Shown here: positions 6,673 to 13,408 of the stretch, piece by piece
How the letters are laid out: every line of letters begins with the position of its first letter
Position numbering within the stretch: the first letter of the stretch is position 1
Notes under the pieces: generated by a model
Database searches by the model: none
Told to the model about the DNA's origin: nothing
What the model saw: only the letters and a program-made list of their open reading frames with translations
Position numbers and translations under genes: made by a program
Source: DATHVR01 sp035461175
GTDB taxonomy: Bacteria; Actinomycetota; Acidimicrobiia; Spongiisociales; ZC4RG35
NCBI GenBank assembly: GCA_035461175.1
Contig: DATHVR010000097.1
Span: 1 to 18,012, forward strand
DNA: 18,012 bases
Reading direction: 5' to 3'

Positions 6673-8280
6673 ATGACTGCTCCGGCCCGTTCCTGGTCGT
6701 GGTTGGCGCTGGGGATGCTGGCGGGTGGCGCCCTCACCGCCGCCCTGGTGCTGGCAGTGGCCGGCGCCGTCCGCGGCGACCCCCCCACCGAAGCACTCCC
6801 ACCCCCCGTGTTCGTCAGCGAGACCGCCAAGGCGGGGCTCGACCACACCTACGACGGTGAGTTCGAGTTCTTCGTGGGAGGCGGAGTGGCGGTGTTCGAC
6901 TGTGACGCCGATGACAATCCCGACCTGTACATCGCGGGGGGAAGCCAACCGGCCGGCCTCTATCGCAACCGGTCGGCGGCGGGGGGCGACATCCGCTTCG
7001 ACTTTCTCGACACCGCCCCGGCGTTGACCGGCGTGACGGGCGCCTACCCGATCGACTACGACTCCGACGGCCATGTCGACCTCGCCGTCCTCCGGGTGGG
7101 CGCCAACCAGATCCTGCGCGGCCTGGGCGACTGCCGGTTCGAGGCGGTCGGAGAGGCTCTCGGCGTGACGGAGGACGAACAGTGGACCGCTGCCTTCGCC
7201 GCCATCTGGGAGCCCGAGCAGGCACTCCCCACCCTCGTCTTCGCCAACTATCTCGACCTCGACCGGCTCGCCGCCGGCGAACGGACGTGCGCCGACCACC
7301 GCCTGTTCCGTCCCACCGCCGGTTCCTACCCCGCACCGGTCGTGTTGCAGCCCGGCTGGTGTGCCCTGTCCGCCCTGTTCAGCGACTGGGACCGTTCCGG
7401 ACGGCGCGACCTGCGACTCACCAACGATCGCCATTACTACCGAGACGGCCAGGAGCAGCTGTGGCGGATCGATCCGGACGAGACCCCGCGCCTCTACACG
7501 GCCGCCGACGGCTGGGAGACGATGCAGATCTGGGGGATGGGCATCGCCAGCCACGACGTCACCGGCGACGGGAAACCCGAGGTGTTCCTCACCAGCCAGG
7601 GAGACAACAAGCTCCAGACCCTCAACGGCGACGAGGGTCCCGCCTACGAGGACATCGCCTTGCAGGTGGGGGTGAACGCCCACCGCCCGTTCGTGGGCGA
7701 CGCGTCGCGTCCGTCGACGGCGTGGCACGCCGAGTTCGACGACGTCAACAACGACGGCTTCGTCGACCTGTTCGTGACAAAGGGCAACGTGGAGGCGATG
7801 CCCGAGTTCGCCGCCGAGGACCCCAACAACCTCCTCCTCGGCCGGCCCGACGGCACCTTCGCCGAGGCCGCCCCCGAGGCGGGCCTGGTGGACCTGAACC
7901 GCAGCCGGGGCGGGGCCGTCACGGACCTGAATCGGGACGGGCGGCTCGACGTGGTCGTGGTCGAGCGGCGCCGGCCGGTGGAGATATGGAGGAACGTAGG
8001 CGACGAGGTGGGGAACTGGGTGTCGATCCGACTCGCCCAGCCACCCCCCAACCAGCATGCGATCGGAGCCTGGGTGGAGGTGAAGATCGGCAACCACACC
8101 ATCGAGCGCGAGGTGACGATCGGCGGCGGCCACGCCGGAGGGGAGCTGGGCCCGCTTCACTTCGGGCTGGGCAAGGCCACCTCCGCCCGCGTCCGTGTCC
8201 GCTGGCCGGACGGCACCGTCGGCCCCTGGCAGACCGTCCCCGCCAACCAACCCGCCCCCGTGGAAAAACCGCGAACCTGA
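6673..8280 (+). CDS. Membrane-anchored FG-GAP/VCBS propeller protein with ASPIC/UnbV domain (CRTAC1 family)
   Basis: A 535-residue protein. An N-terminal hydrophobic segment (about 10-34) is a signal anchor or signal peptide. At least six Asp-rich calcium-type loops follow: DCDADDNPD (near 76), DYDSDGHVD (128), DWDRSGRRD (238), DVTGDGKPE (295), DVNNDGFVD (356) and DLNRDGRLD (418). They indicate an extracytoplasmic FG-GAP beta-propeller. From about 447 the sequence GNWVSIRL...HAIGAWVEVK...HFGLGKATSARVRVRWPDG is a typical ASPIC/UnbV C-terminal domain. The ATG at 6673 directly precedes the signal sequence; no strong Shine-Dalgarno is visible. It faces away from the dehydrogenase gene across 71 bp. 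The family name comes from enediyne clusters, but its biochemical role is unknown. It is followed after 61 nt by the M24-like gene. Confidence 0.9.
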   Translation: MTAPARSWSWLALGMLAGGALTAALVLAVAGAVRGDPPTEALPPPVFVSETAKAGLDHTYDGEFEFFVGGGVAVFDCDADDNPDLYIAGGSQPAGLYRNRSAAGGDIRFDFLDTAPALTGVTGAYPIDYDSDGHVDLAVLRVGANQILRGLGDCRFEAVGEALGVTEDEQWTAAFAAIWEPEQALPTLVFANYLDLDRLAAGERTCADHRLFRPTAGSYPAPVVLQPGWCALSALFSDWDRSGRRDLRLTNDRHYYRDGQEQLWRIDPDETPRLYTAADGWETMQIWGMGIASHDVTGDGKPEVFLTSQGDNKLQTLNGDEGPAYEDIALQVGVNAHRPFVGDASRPSTAWHAEFDDVNNDGFVDLFVTKGNVEAMPEFAAEDPNNLLLGRPDGTFAEAAPEAGLVDLNRSRGGAVTDLNRDGRLDVVVVERRRPVEIWRNVGDEVGNWVSIRLAQPPPNQHAIGAWVEVKIGNHTIEREVTIGGGHAGGELGPLHFGLGKATSARVRVRWPDGTVGPWQTVPANQPAPVEKPRT

Positions 8281-8305
8281 GGTTCGGCTGTACCACCACG
8301 GTACA
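8272..8305 (+). terminator. Paired hairpins at the 3' end of the UnbV-type gene
   Basis: CGAACC (8272-8277) and GGTTCG (8281-8286) flank the TGA stop codon, which forms the 3-nt loop. A second hairpin, TGTACC-ACCAC-GGTACA (8289-8305), follows directly and is succeeded by AAA rather than a T-run. Each stem is only 6 bp. They may slow or partly end transcription before the M24-like gene, which has its own candidate promoter. Weak evidence. Confidence 0.3.
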
Positions 8306-8329
8306 AAACTCTCTCGAGAATCGGGCTGC

Positions 8330-8335
8330 CAGACT
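8330..8335 (+). promoter_or_regulatory. Candidate -10 box for leaderless M24-like gene (CAGACT)
   Basis: CAGACT matches four-base-degenerate TANNNT at A and T (first base C) and lies six nt before the ATG. This is the same geometry as the stronger TAGCGT and TACGTT boxes near 12815 and 13397. The gene has no Shine-Dalgarno, which supports leaderless initiation. Confidence 0.3.
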
Positions 8336-8341
8336 GTCGGC

Positions 8342-9706
8342 ATGCCTGCCTATCTGACCCAGATCGACCTCCCCAACTTCGGAAGCTCCCGGGTCGCCCC
8401 CCAGATCCCCCATCCCCTGTATGCGGAGCGGGTGCAGCGGCTGCGCCGGCTGGCCGACCGGCGGGGACTCGACGTGGTCCTGGTCTACGCCGACCGCGAG
8501 CACAGCGCCAACCTGTCCTACCTGAGCGGCTTCGACCCCCGCTTCGAGGAGGCATTGCTGATCCTCGGCACCGGCGAGCCTTCGCTCCTGGTGGGCAACG
8601 AATGCGTGGGAATGGCAAAGGCGGCCCCGCTGCCGATGGACGTCCAACTCTTCCAGGACTTCAGCCTCCCGGGGCAGCCCCGCGACCGGACCCGGCCGCT
8701 GGCCGACATCCTGGGTGATGGGGGTGTCGGGCCGGGCAAGCGGGTGGGATTGGTGGGATGGAAGTGGCTGGGCCGCGACCACCTCGACGTTCCCACCTTC
8801 ATTGTCGACCGGGTGCGGGAGATAGTGGGCGGGGACGGGAGGGTCGAGAACGCCACCGACCTCCTCATCGACCCCGCCGAGGGTCTGCGCGTGATCAACG
8901 AGGTCGATCAGCTGGCCGCATTCGAGCACGCCGCCTGCCAGACCTCCGACGGCGTCCGCAACCTCATCTTCGGGCTTGAGCCGGGGATGACCGAACGGGA
9001 GGCGGTGCGCCTCCTCGAGTGGGACGGCTCGCCCCTGTCGTGCCACCTCATGCTCACCGCCGGGCCCCAGGCCTCCCTGGGACTGCTCAGCCCCGGCGAC
9101 CGCCCAATCGCCCACGGGGACCCGTTCACCGTGGCTTTCGGGATCTGGGGAGCGCTCAACTGCCGGGCCGGGTTCGTAGTGGGCGGCGGCGCCGAGCTTC
9201 CGCATCAGATCTCCGACTATGTCGAGCGGCTGGTGGGGCCCTATTTCGAAACCGTGGTCGAGTGGTACGAAGCACTCCATCTCGGCCAGCGGGGATCCGT
9301 CCTCCAGGAGATCGTCGACCGGCGCCTGGGTGACCCCTTCTTCGGCATCTTCTTGAACCCGGGCCACCAGTTGCATCTGGACGAATGGGTCAACACCCCC
9401 ATCGGTCCCGGGTCCGAGGTGGAACTGGCTTCGGGAATGGCCCTCCAGGTCGACATCATCCCCGCCACCGGAACCCCCTACTTCACCACCAATATCGAGG
9501 ACGGGATCGCCCTGGCCGACGACGACCTCCGGGCCGAGTTCGCCCGGCGCCACCCCGAGGCGTGGAACCGGATCGAGGCCCGTCGCCGCTTCATGATCGA
9601 CGTGCTGGGCATCGACCTCGACCCGTGCGTTCTCCCCTTCTCCAACCTCCCGGCCTTCCTGCCCCCGTTCCTGCTCGACCCGGGACGAGCGATGGCGGTG
9701 GCGTGA
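8342..9706 (+). CDS. M24 peptidase-fold protein with degenerate metal site (creatinase/Xaa-Pro aminopeptidase-like)
   Basis: A 454-residue cytosolic-type protein without a signal peptide. The N-terminal half (about 20-175, RVQRLRRLADRRGLDVVLVY and NLSYLSGFDPRFEEALLIL) looks like a creatinase N-terminal domain. The C-terminal half (about 185-450) follows the pita-bread M24 layout. Known M24 metallopeptidases bind two metals through Asp, Asp, His, Glu, Glu. Here the first Asp aligns with Ala265 (VAFG) and the second with Cys274. His342 remains in NPGHQLHLDEW, the first Glu is Asp371 (QVDIIP), and Glu386 remains in NIEDG. A dinuclear peptidase centre is therefore unlikely, and it may be a pseudoenzyme or bind another ligand. 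The ATG has a CAGACT box six bases upstream and no Shine-Dalgarno. It ends 3 nt from the convergent UnbU-like gene. Confidence 0.85.
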   Translation: MPAYLTQIDLPNFGSSRVAPQIPHPLYAERVQRLRRLADRRGLDVVLVYADREHSANLSYLSGFDPRFEEALLILGTGEPSLLVGNECVGMAKAAPLPMDVQLFQDFSLPGQPRDRTRPLADILGDGGVGPGKRVGLVGWKWLGRDHLDVPTFIVDRVREIVGGDGRVENATDLLIDPAEGLRVINEVDQLAAFEHAACQTSDGVRNLIFGLEPGMTEREAVRLLEWDGSPLSCHLMLTAGPQASLGLLSPGDRPIAHGDPFTVAFGIWGALNCRAGFVVGGGAELPHQISDYVERLVGPYFETVVEWYEALHLGQRGSVLQEIVDRRLGDPFFGIFLNPGHQLHLDEWVNTPIGPGSEVELASGMALQVDIIPATGTPYFTTNIEDGIALADDDLRAEFARRHPEAWNRIEARRRFMIDVLGIDLDPCVLPFSNLPAFLPPFLLDPGRAMAVA

Positions 9707-9709
9707 CGG

Positions 9710-11230
9710 TCAGCGGTCGGTGACGGCGGCGGTCAGCCACCGATCGCCGCCGACCTGGCGCAGCATGTAGTCGGCGGAGAACCCCTCGGAGGTTCGGGCG
9801 GTCTCGTTGCCCATGGCGTCGTAGGTGACCGTGTGCCGAACCCCGCTCGCACGCAGGGTGAGGGCGGCGCTGGCTTGTCCTTCCGCCTGTTCGGCCACCT
9901 CCACGTGGATCGACTCCAGGTCGTGCTCGTAGGTGCGGCGGACCCCCGTCGTGATGGCTTCGTCGAGTTGCCGCTGCAGTTCGGCCAGCCGATCGCCGGT
10001 GGCGACGGCCGCCAGCAGGGACCCGTCCGCCTCCCGGAGGGCCCGGCCCTCGACGGCGAGATTCTCGGCCAGGGTGACGGCGAGTCCCGATGGCTCGACG
10101 TCGAGGTTGAGGGCCGCCACGGCGGGATCGACGGTCGCTTCGGGTATCGAGGCAGGTTCGATCTCCACCTCGATGGCGGGTGGCGCCGCGGATGCAACCG
10201 GGGTGTCACGGGCGGGTGTGCCGGCAATCACGATGCCGGTGGCGAGCGCCACCAGCGCCGCCCCGGCTCCGGCACCCAGGAAGAAGGAGCGGGAACTCGA
10301 CCGGCTCGCGAGGTCGGCGCCGGGGATACGGTCGAAGACGCCACGGACGGGAGTCAGGAGCACCAGGCTGCCGAGGAGGGCGACCTTGGCGCCGAACTCG
10401 GTCGACTGGGGGGCGATGAGTAGAGTGGCCACCACTCCCAGGGTCGCCGAGAAGGCCAGGCGGGGAAGGCGGCCACGGGGGATGGTCTTGGGGTCGGTGA
10501 TCATGAACAGCATGAACACCAGGACCTCGGGCGAGGTGACCAGGGCCCACCAGAAGTCGGATCCGCACAGCGGCTCAGGCGCCCAGGCCGCCACCATGCA
10601 ATGCCCCGACGCCACCAGGACTCCGAGGCCGGCGGCGAGGACTGCCCAGAAGGTCACGGCCGTCTCGAATAGGGCGAGGCGGCGGGTGATGGCGATGCCG
10701 CCTCCCAGGATGACCAGGTAGGCCAGCAGCATCCATCCGTTCAGCGGCGCCCACCAGAAGTCGAGTGGCTCGACGACGCCGCTGCCCAGAATCAGGAAGG
10801 CCGCCACCAGTCCGAGGTTGGACGGGTTGAACAGGTGCTCGCCGCGCCGACGCAGAAGGTACTTGCTGGCCACCGAGAGACCGGCGATGACGGAGTAGTA
10901 GTACCAGCCGTCCCACGTCCAGTAGTCGCCGGCTCGCATGTCCACCAGGCGCAGGATCAGGGCCACCCCGCTGCCGGTGAGCATCCCGCTGGCCGGCCAC
11001 ACCAGTTTGCCGGTCGAACGCAGGGTGATGGCGATGTCGACGGCGGCGGCGGTGAGGATGGCACTGAGGATCTGGAAGACCGACACCCGGAACCCGAGCG
11101 CGGTGATCCCGATGGTGTGGACGGAGATGATGACGGCGGCGGTGTGGAGCCGGGCATCGCCCCACGACGGCAACACGACGGGAAGTCGCCTCCCGCCCAG
11201 TCTCAGCGTCGGCACCTGGGTGGCGGTCAT
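9710..11230 (-). CDS. UnbU-like integral membrane protein (RnfD/NqrB-related) with C-terminal extracytoplasmic domain
   Basis: A 506-residue protein. The first about 330 residues hold eight or more hydrophobic segments and the RnfD/NqrB/UnbU-type loops SGMLTGSGVALILR and KYLLRRRGEHLFNPSNLGL. In RnfD and NqrB the equivalent fold carries flavin and electrons, but the covalent-FMN threonine motif is not obvious here. After a last membrane segment (about 343-362) comes a 145-residue domain, Ala/Glu-rich then beta-like with Trp and Tyr near the end. It is absent from plain RnfD and is probably outside the membrane. The ATG at 11230 is chosen because the RnfD-like part begins soon after and TAGGCT lies eight bases upstream. 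The upstream open extension is Pro/Arg-rich and crosses a large palindrome. The assignment to UnbU is by recalled motif similarity. Confidence 0.8.
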   Translation of the reverse strand: MTATQVPTLRLGGRRLPVVLPSWGDARLHTAAVIISVHTIGITALGFRVSVFQILSAILTAAAVDIAITLRSTGKLVWPASGMLTGSGVALILRLVDMRAGDYWTWDGWYYYSVIAGLSVASKYLLRRRGEHLFNPSNLGLVAAFLILGSGVVEPLDFWWAPLNGWMLLAYLVILGGGIAITRRLALFETAVTFWAVLAAGLGVLVASGHCMVAAWAPEPLCGSDFWWALVTSPEVLVFMLFMITDPKTIPRGRLPRLAFSATLGVVATLLIAPQSTEFGAKVALLGSLVLLTPVRGVFDRIPGADLASRSSSRSFFLGAGAGAALVALATGIVIAGTPARDTPVASAAPPAIEVEIEPASIPEATVDPAVAALNLDVEPSGLAVTLAENLAVEGRALREADGSLLAAVATGDRLAELQRQLDEAITTGVRRTYEHDLESIHVEVAEQAEGQASAALTLRASGVRHTVTYDAMGNETARTSEGFSADYMLRQVGGDRWLTAAVTDR

Positions 11231-11238
11231 TGCGCCAA

Positions 11239-11244
11239 AGCCTA
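11239..11244 (-). promoter_or_regulatory. Candidate -10 box of UnbU-like gene (TAGGCT)
   Basis: TAGGCT on the minus strand fits TANNNT and ends 8 nt before the ATG at 11230, giving a leader of zero to two bases. No Shine-Dalgarno is seen. Only moderate support, because no clear -35 is visible. Confidence 0.35.
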
Positions 11245-11270
11245 GAGACGATCCCCGGCGCCGGCTCTTT

Positions 11271-11322
11271 CGCTCTCGCGACAGAATTGTGTGCGACGGC
11301 ACGCAATTCTGTCGCGAAAGCG
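11271..11322. repeat. 52-nt near-perfect palindrome (REP-like element)
   Basis: The core is a perfect 14-bp pair, TCGCGACAGAATTG (11276-11289) and CAATTCTGTCGCGA (11304-11317). Inside it, GTGC/GCAC pair after one T-G step and close a GACG tetraloop (11295-11298). Outside it, CGCT (11271-11274) and AGCG (11319-11322) pair after one C-A mismatch. About 23 of 24 positions per arm can pair or wobble. It lies between the end of the GST gene (11334) and the start of the UnbU-like gene (11230). No T-run follows on either strand. This resembles dispersed REP-type elements; it could also end GST transcription. No second copy was seen in the window. Confidence 0.8.
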
Positions 11323-11333
11323 GTTGGGTCTCC

Positions 11334-12341
11334 TCAGGCAGCCGGCAGGTGGGGGACCCGCTCGTCCTCCGGCGGGGGCGGGGGCGGGGTCCCATCGCCG
11401 AAGGGGCGCCCGCCTAGTTCGGCCCGGTGGTGGGGCGTCAGCCAGCCGGAGGGGTCGGGGCCCTTGGGCACCACCCCGGTGGGGTTGATGCCGGTGTGGA
11501 CTAGGTAGTAGTGGTCCTTGATCTGGGCGAAATCGATCGTGTCGCCGAAGCCGGGCGTCTGGAACAGGTCGCGGGCGTAACCCCACAGTGCCGGCATCTC
11601 CGTCAGCTTGTTGCGGTTGCACTTGAAGTGGTTGTGATAGACGGCGTCGAAGCGGACCAGCGTCGGCCACAGGCGGATGTCGGCCTCGGTGATCGTGTCG
11701 CCCACCAGATAGCGTCGGGTGCTGAGACGCTCCTCCAGCCAATCGAGCCGTTCGAACAGCCTGTCATAGGCCCGCTGGTAGGGACGCTGGTGGGTGGCGA
11801 ACCCCGCCTTGTAGACCCCGTCGTTGACGGCGGTGTAGTTGGCCGCCGCCATCTCGTCGATCTGGTCCCGAAGAGGCTCGGGGTAGAGGTCGGGGGCGCC
11901 CTCGCGATGGTGGTCGACCCACTCCAGAGAGAAATCGATCGTCATCTGCCGGTAGTCATTGGTCACCACCTCACCGGTGGGGATGTCCACCAGCGCCGGA
12001 ACCGTGATTCCCTTGGGATAGCCGGGGAACCGCTTCTCGTACGACTCCTTTAGCGTTGAGACTCCCAGAACGGGGTCGAATCCGCCCGGGTCGAGGTCGA
12101 AGGTCCAGCTGTCCTCGTCGTGGGTGGGGCCGGCCAGTCCGAGCGAGATCACATCCTCCAGACCGAGCAGGCGGCGGACGATGATCGCCCGATTGGCCCA
12201 CGGACAGGCCCGGGCGCCGGCGAGGCGATAGCGGCCCGGTTCGACCGGATAGCCATCCTCGGCCTCCCGGGTGACCCGGGTGGTTATGTACTCGGTGTCC
12301 CGGGTGAAGGATCCGTCGGGCATGTTGGCGGTGTTGACCAT
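11334..12341 (-). CDS. Xi-class glutathione S-transferase / S-glutathionyl-hydroquinone reductase-like protein
   Basis: A 335-residue protein of the ECM4/YqjG (GS-hydroquinone reductase) family, which reductively removes thiol conjugates from hydroquinones using a catalytic Cys. The thioredoxin-fold domain has RYRLAGARACPWANRAIIVRRLLGL split around the catalytic CPWA motif (Cys46). The helical domain has NDGVYKAGFA, a Tyr-rich PYQRAYDRLF stretch, and the family marker YHNHFKCN. Length fits the family, with an extra Pro-rich tail (PPPPPPEDE). Most actinobacteria use mycothiol, so the natural thiol may not be glutathione (inference). The ATG at 12341 is preferred because TACGGT ends seven bases upstream (leaderless) and a G-run also precedes it. 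An in-frame GTG at 12350 would overlap that box. Confidence 0.9.
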   Translation of the reverse strand: MVNTANMPDGSFTRDTEYITTRVTREAEDGYPVEPGRYRLAGARACPWANRAIIVRRLLGLEDVISLGLAGPTHDEDSWTFDLDPGGFDPVLGVSTLKESYEKRFPGYPKGITVPALVDIPTGEVVTNDYRQMTIDFSLEWVDHHREGAPDLYPEPLRDQIDEMAAANYTAVNDGVYKAGFATHQRPYQRAYDRLFERLDWLEERLSTRRYLVGDTITEADIRLWPTLVRFDAVYHNHFKCNRNKLTEMPALWGYARDLFQTPGFGDTIDFAQIKDHYYLVHTGINPTGVVPKGPDPSGWLTPHHRAELGGRPFGDGTPPPPPPEDERVPHLPAA

Positions 12342-12348
12342 TGCCCCC

Positions 12349-12354
12349 ACCGTA
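12349..12354 (-). promoter_or_regulatory. Candidate -10 box of the GST gene (TACGGT), leaderless
   Basis: TACGGT on the minus strand fits TANNNT and is separated from the ATG at 12341 by 7 nt, the spacing expected when transcription begins at the start codon. It argues against use of the upstream GTG at 12350. Confidence 0.4.
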
Positions 12355-12382
12355 TTGATCGCCCCGGGTTACCCCACCCCGG

Positions 12383-12763
12383 TCAGGTGACGACGGCGGT
12401 GGTCTCCACCTCGACCAGTAAGCCCGGGTCCAGCAGGGCACTCACGCCGATGAAGGCGGAGGCAGGGCGGATTTGGCCGAACACCTCCCCGTGGGCCCGT
12501 CCGGCTTCCTCCCAGCGGCTGACATCGGTCAGGTACACCCGGGTGCGGACAACCTGGTCGATTCGCCCACCCAGCGCCTCGATCGCCTGCCGGACGGCGT
12601 CCAGGCAATAGCGTGTCTGGCCGTACACGTCACCGGGGCTGACCACTTCACCGTCGGGCCCGGAAGCGGCGGTGCCGGCAACCTCGATCAGGGTGCCCGC
12701 TCTCACCGCCCGGCTGTAGCCGACCCTCTCCGCCCAGATCCTTCCTGCCGGAACTCTCTCCAT
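12383..12763 (-). CDS. RidA family protein
   Basis: A 126-residue YjgF/YER057c/UK114-fold protein, usually a homotrimer with ligand clefts between subunits. Family features are the N-terminal GYSRAVRAGTLIEVAGTAA strand pair, DVYGQTRYCLDAVRQAIEALGG, VVRTRVYLTDV and the C-terminal VEVETTAVV. In enamine/imine deaminase RidA the Arg of the PAR motif binds the substrate carboxylate. Here the aligned sequence is PASAF, so that Arg is missing and classical 2-aminoacrylate deaminase activity is unlikely. The ATG at 12763 has AGGAGA six bases upstream, a strong Shine-Dalgarno. The gene is divergent from the 2H phosphoesterase and 41 nt upstream of the GST gene on the same strand. Confidence 0.93.
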   Translation of the reverse strand: MERVPAGRIWAERVGYSRAVRAGTLIEVAGTAASGPDGEVVSPGDVYGQTRYCLDAVRQAIEALGGRIDQVVRTRVYLTDVSRWEEAGRAHGEVFGQIRPASAFIGVSALLDPGLLVEVETTAVVT

Positions 12764-12788
12764 CCGTATCTCCTTTGCTGGTCGATGC

Positions 12789-12794
12789 AAACTA
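12789..12794 (-). promoter_or_regulatory. Candidate -10 box of the RidA-family gene (TAGTTT)
   Basis: TAGTTT on the minus strand fits TANNNT. Transcription starting about 7 nt further on would give a leader of about 20 nt that contains the AGGAGA Shine-Dalgarno. It shares a 63-bp divergent region with the 2H phosphoesterase promoter. Confidence 0.35.
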
Positions 12795-12814
12795 CCGGGC
12801 CGACTCGCGTCGGG

Positions 12815-12820
12815 TAGCGT
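12815..12820 (+). promoter_or_regulatory. Leaderless -10 box of the 2H phosphoesterase gene (TAGCGT)
   Basis: TAGCGT fits TANNNT and is followed by exactly six bases and then the ATG at 12827. No Shine-Dalgarno is present. This is the standard actinobacterial leaderless arrangement, so transcription probably begins at the start codon. Confidence 0.5.
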
Positions 12821-12826
12821 GATCGG

Positions 12827-13366
12827 ATGGTGCGGGATCGCTTTGGCCAGGAGAGTGCCCTCATCGTTCCGGTGCCTGCCGCCGAGACGGTAGTGGGCCC
12901 GTGGCGGGAGAGCCTCGATCCGGCCTGCGAGTGGGGGGTGCCCGCCCACATCACGGTGCTGTATCCGTTCGTCCCTCCCGACGAGTTCGATTCGGAGATC
13001 CAGTTCCGCCTCCAGGACGTCCTGGCCCGGTTTCCTGCCTTCGACTTCCGCCTGGCCTCGGTGGAGTGGTTCGCCGACGACGTGGCATGGGCGCGTCCCG
13101 AACCCGACGGACCCTTCCGGGAGCTGACCGCGCGGGTGGCTGAGGCATGGCCCGACTTCCCGCCCTACGAGGGTGCCTTCAACGAGGTGATTCCACACCT
13201 GACGATCTGCCAGGGTGCCGATCCGCGCGACATGTCGGCGGCGGCCGCCGCCGTAGCCGAGCGCCTGCCCATCCAGGCCCGGGCCGACCGGATCAGGTTG
13301 ATGGCAGGGCGATTCGAGGCCGACTCGTGGACCACGCTGGCCGAGTTCCGGCTGGCAGACGGTTGA
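12827..13366 (+). CDS. 2'-5' RNA ligase family protein (2H phosphoesterase)
   Basis: A 179-residue protein with the two HxT-type motifs that define 2H phosphoesterases: HITV (41-44) and HLTI (124-127). Length and the LYPF(V)P sequence after the first motif fit the LigT/2'-5' RNA ligase-like branch, whose members act on 2'-5' phosphodiester or 2',3'-cyclic phosphate bonds in RNA or nucleotides. Both His and both Thr are kept, so it is likely active; the substrate is unknown. The ATG is preceded by a TAGCGT box at leaderless spacing. The helicase gene follows on the same strand after 42 nt but has its own candidate promoter. Confidence 0.88.
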   Translation: MVRDRFGQESALIVPVPAAETVVGPWRESLDPACEWGVPAHITVLYPFVPPDEFDSEIQFRLQDVLARFPAFDFRLASVEWFADDVAWARPEPDGPFRELTARVAEAWPDFPPYEGAFNEVIPHLTICQGADPRDMSAAAAAVAERLPIQARADRIRLMAGRFEADSWTTLAEFRLADG

Positions 13367-13396
13367 GCCGGCTCCCGGAACGTCACAGGCTCCGGC

Positions 13397-13402
13397 TACG
13401 TT
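13397..13402 (+). promoter_or_regulatory. Leaderless -10 box of the helicase gene (TACGTT)
   Basis: TACGTT fits TANNNT and is followed by six bases and then the GTG start at 13409, the same geometry as for the gene upstream. No clear -35 is visible. Confidence 0.5.
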
Positions 13403-13408
13403 CAGGGC

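Noticed and set aside
6637..8343. 568-codon minus-strand frame opposite the UnbV-type gene
   Set aside because: The composition is that of an antisense shadow; the plus frame has clear FG-GAP and ASPIC motifs.
7919..9553. 544-codon minus-strand frame opposite the M24-like gene
   Set aside because: No recognisable motifs, and it spans two plus-strand genes with real domains.
6673..11230. Enediyne biosynthetic cluster
   Set aside because: Only UnbV- and UnbU-like genes are present; no PKSE, thioesterase or tailoring genes are seen in 18 kb.
12764..13198. N-terminal extension of the RidA-family frame
   Set aside because: It overlaps the 2H phosphoesterase gene antisense; AGGAGA before ATG 12763 and the normal RidA length fix the start.
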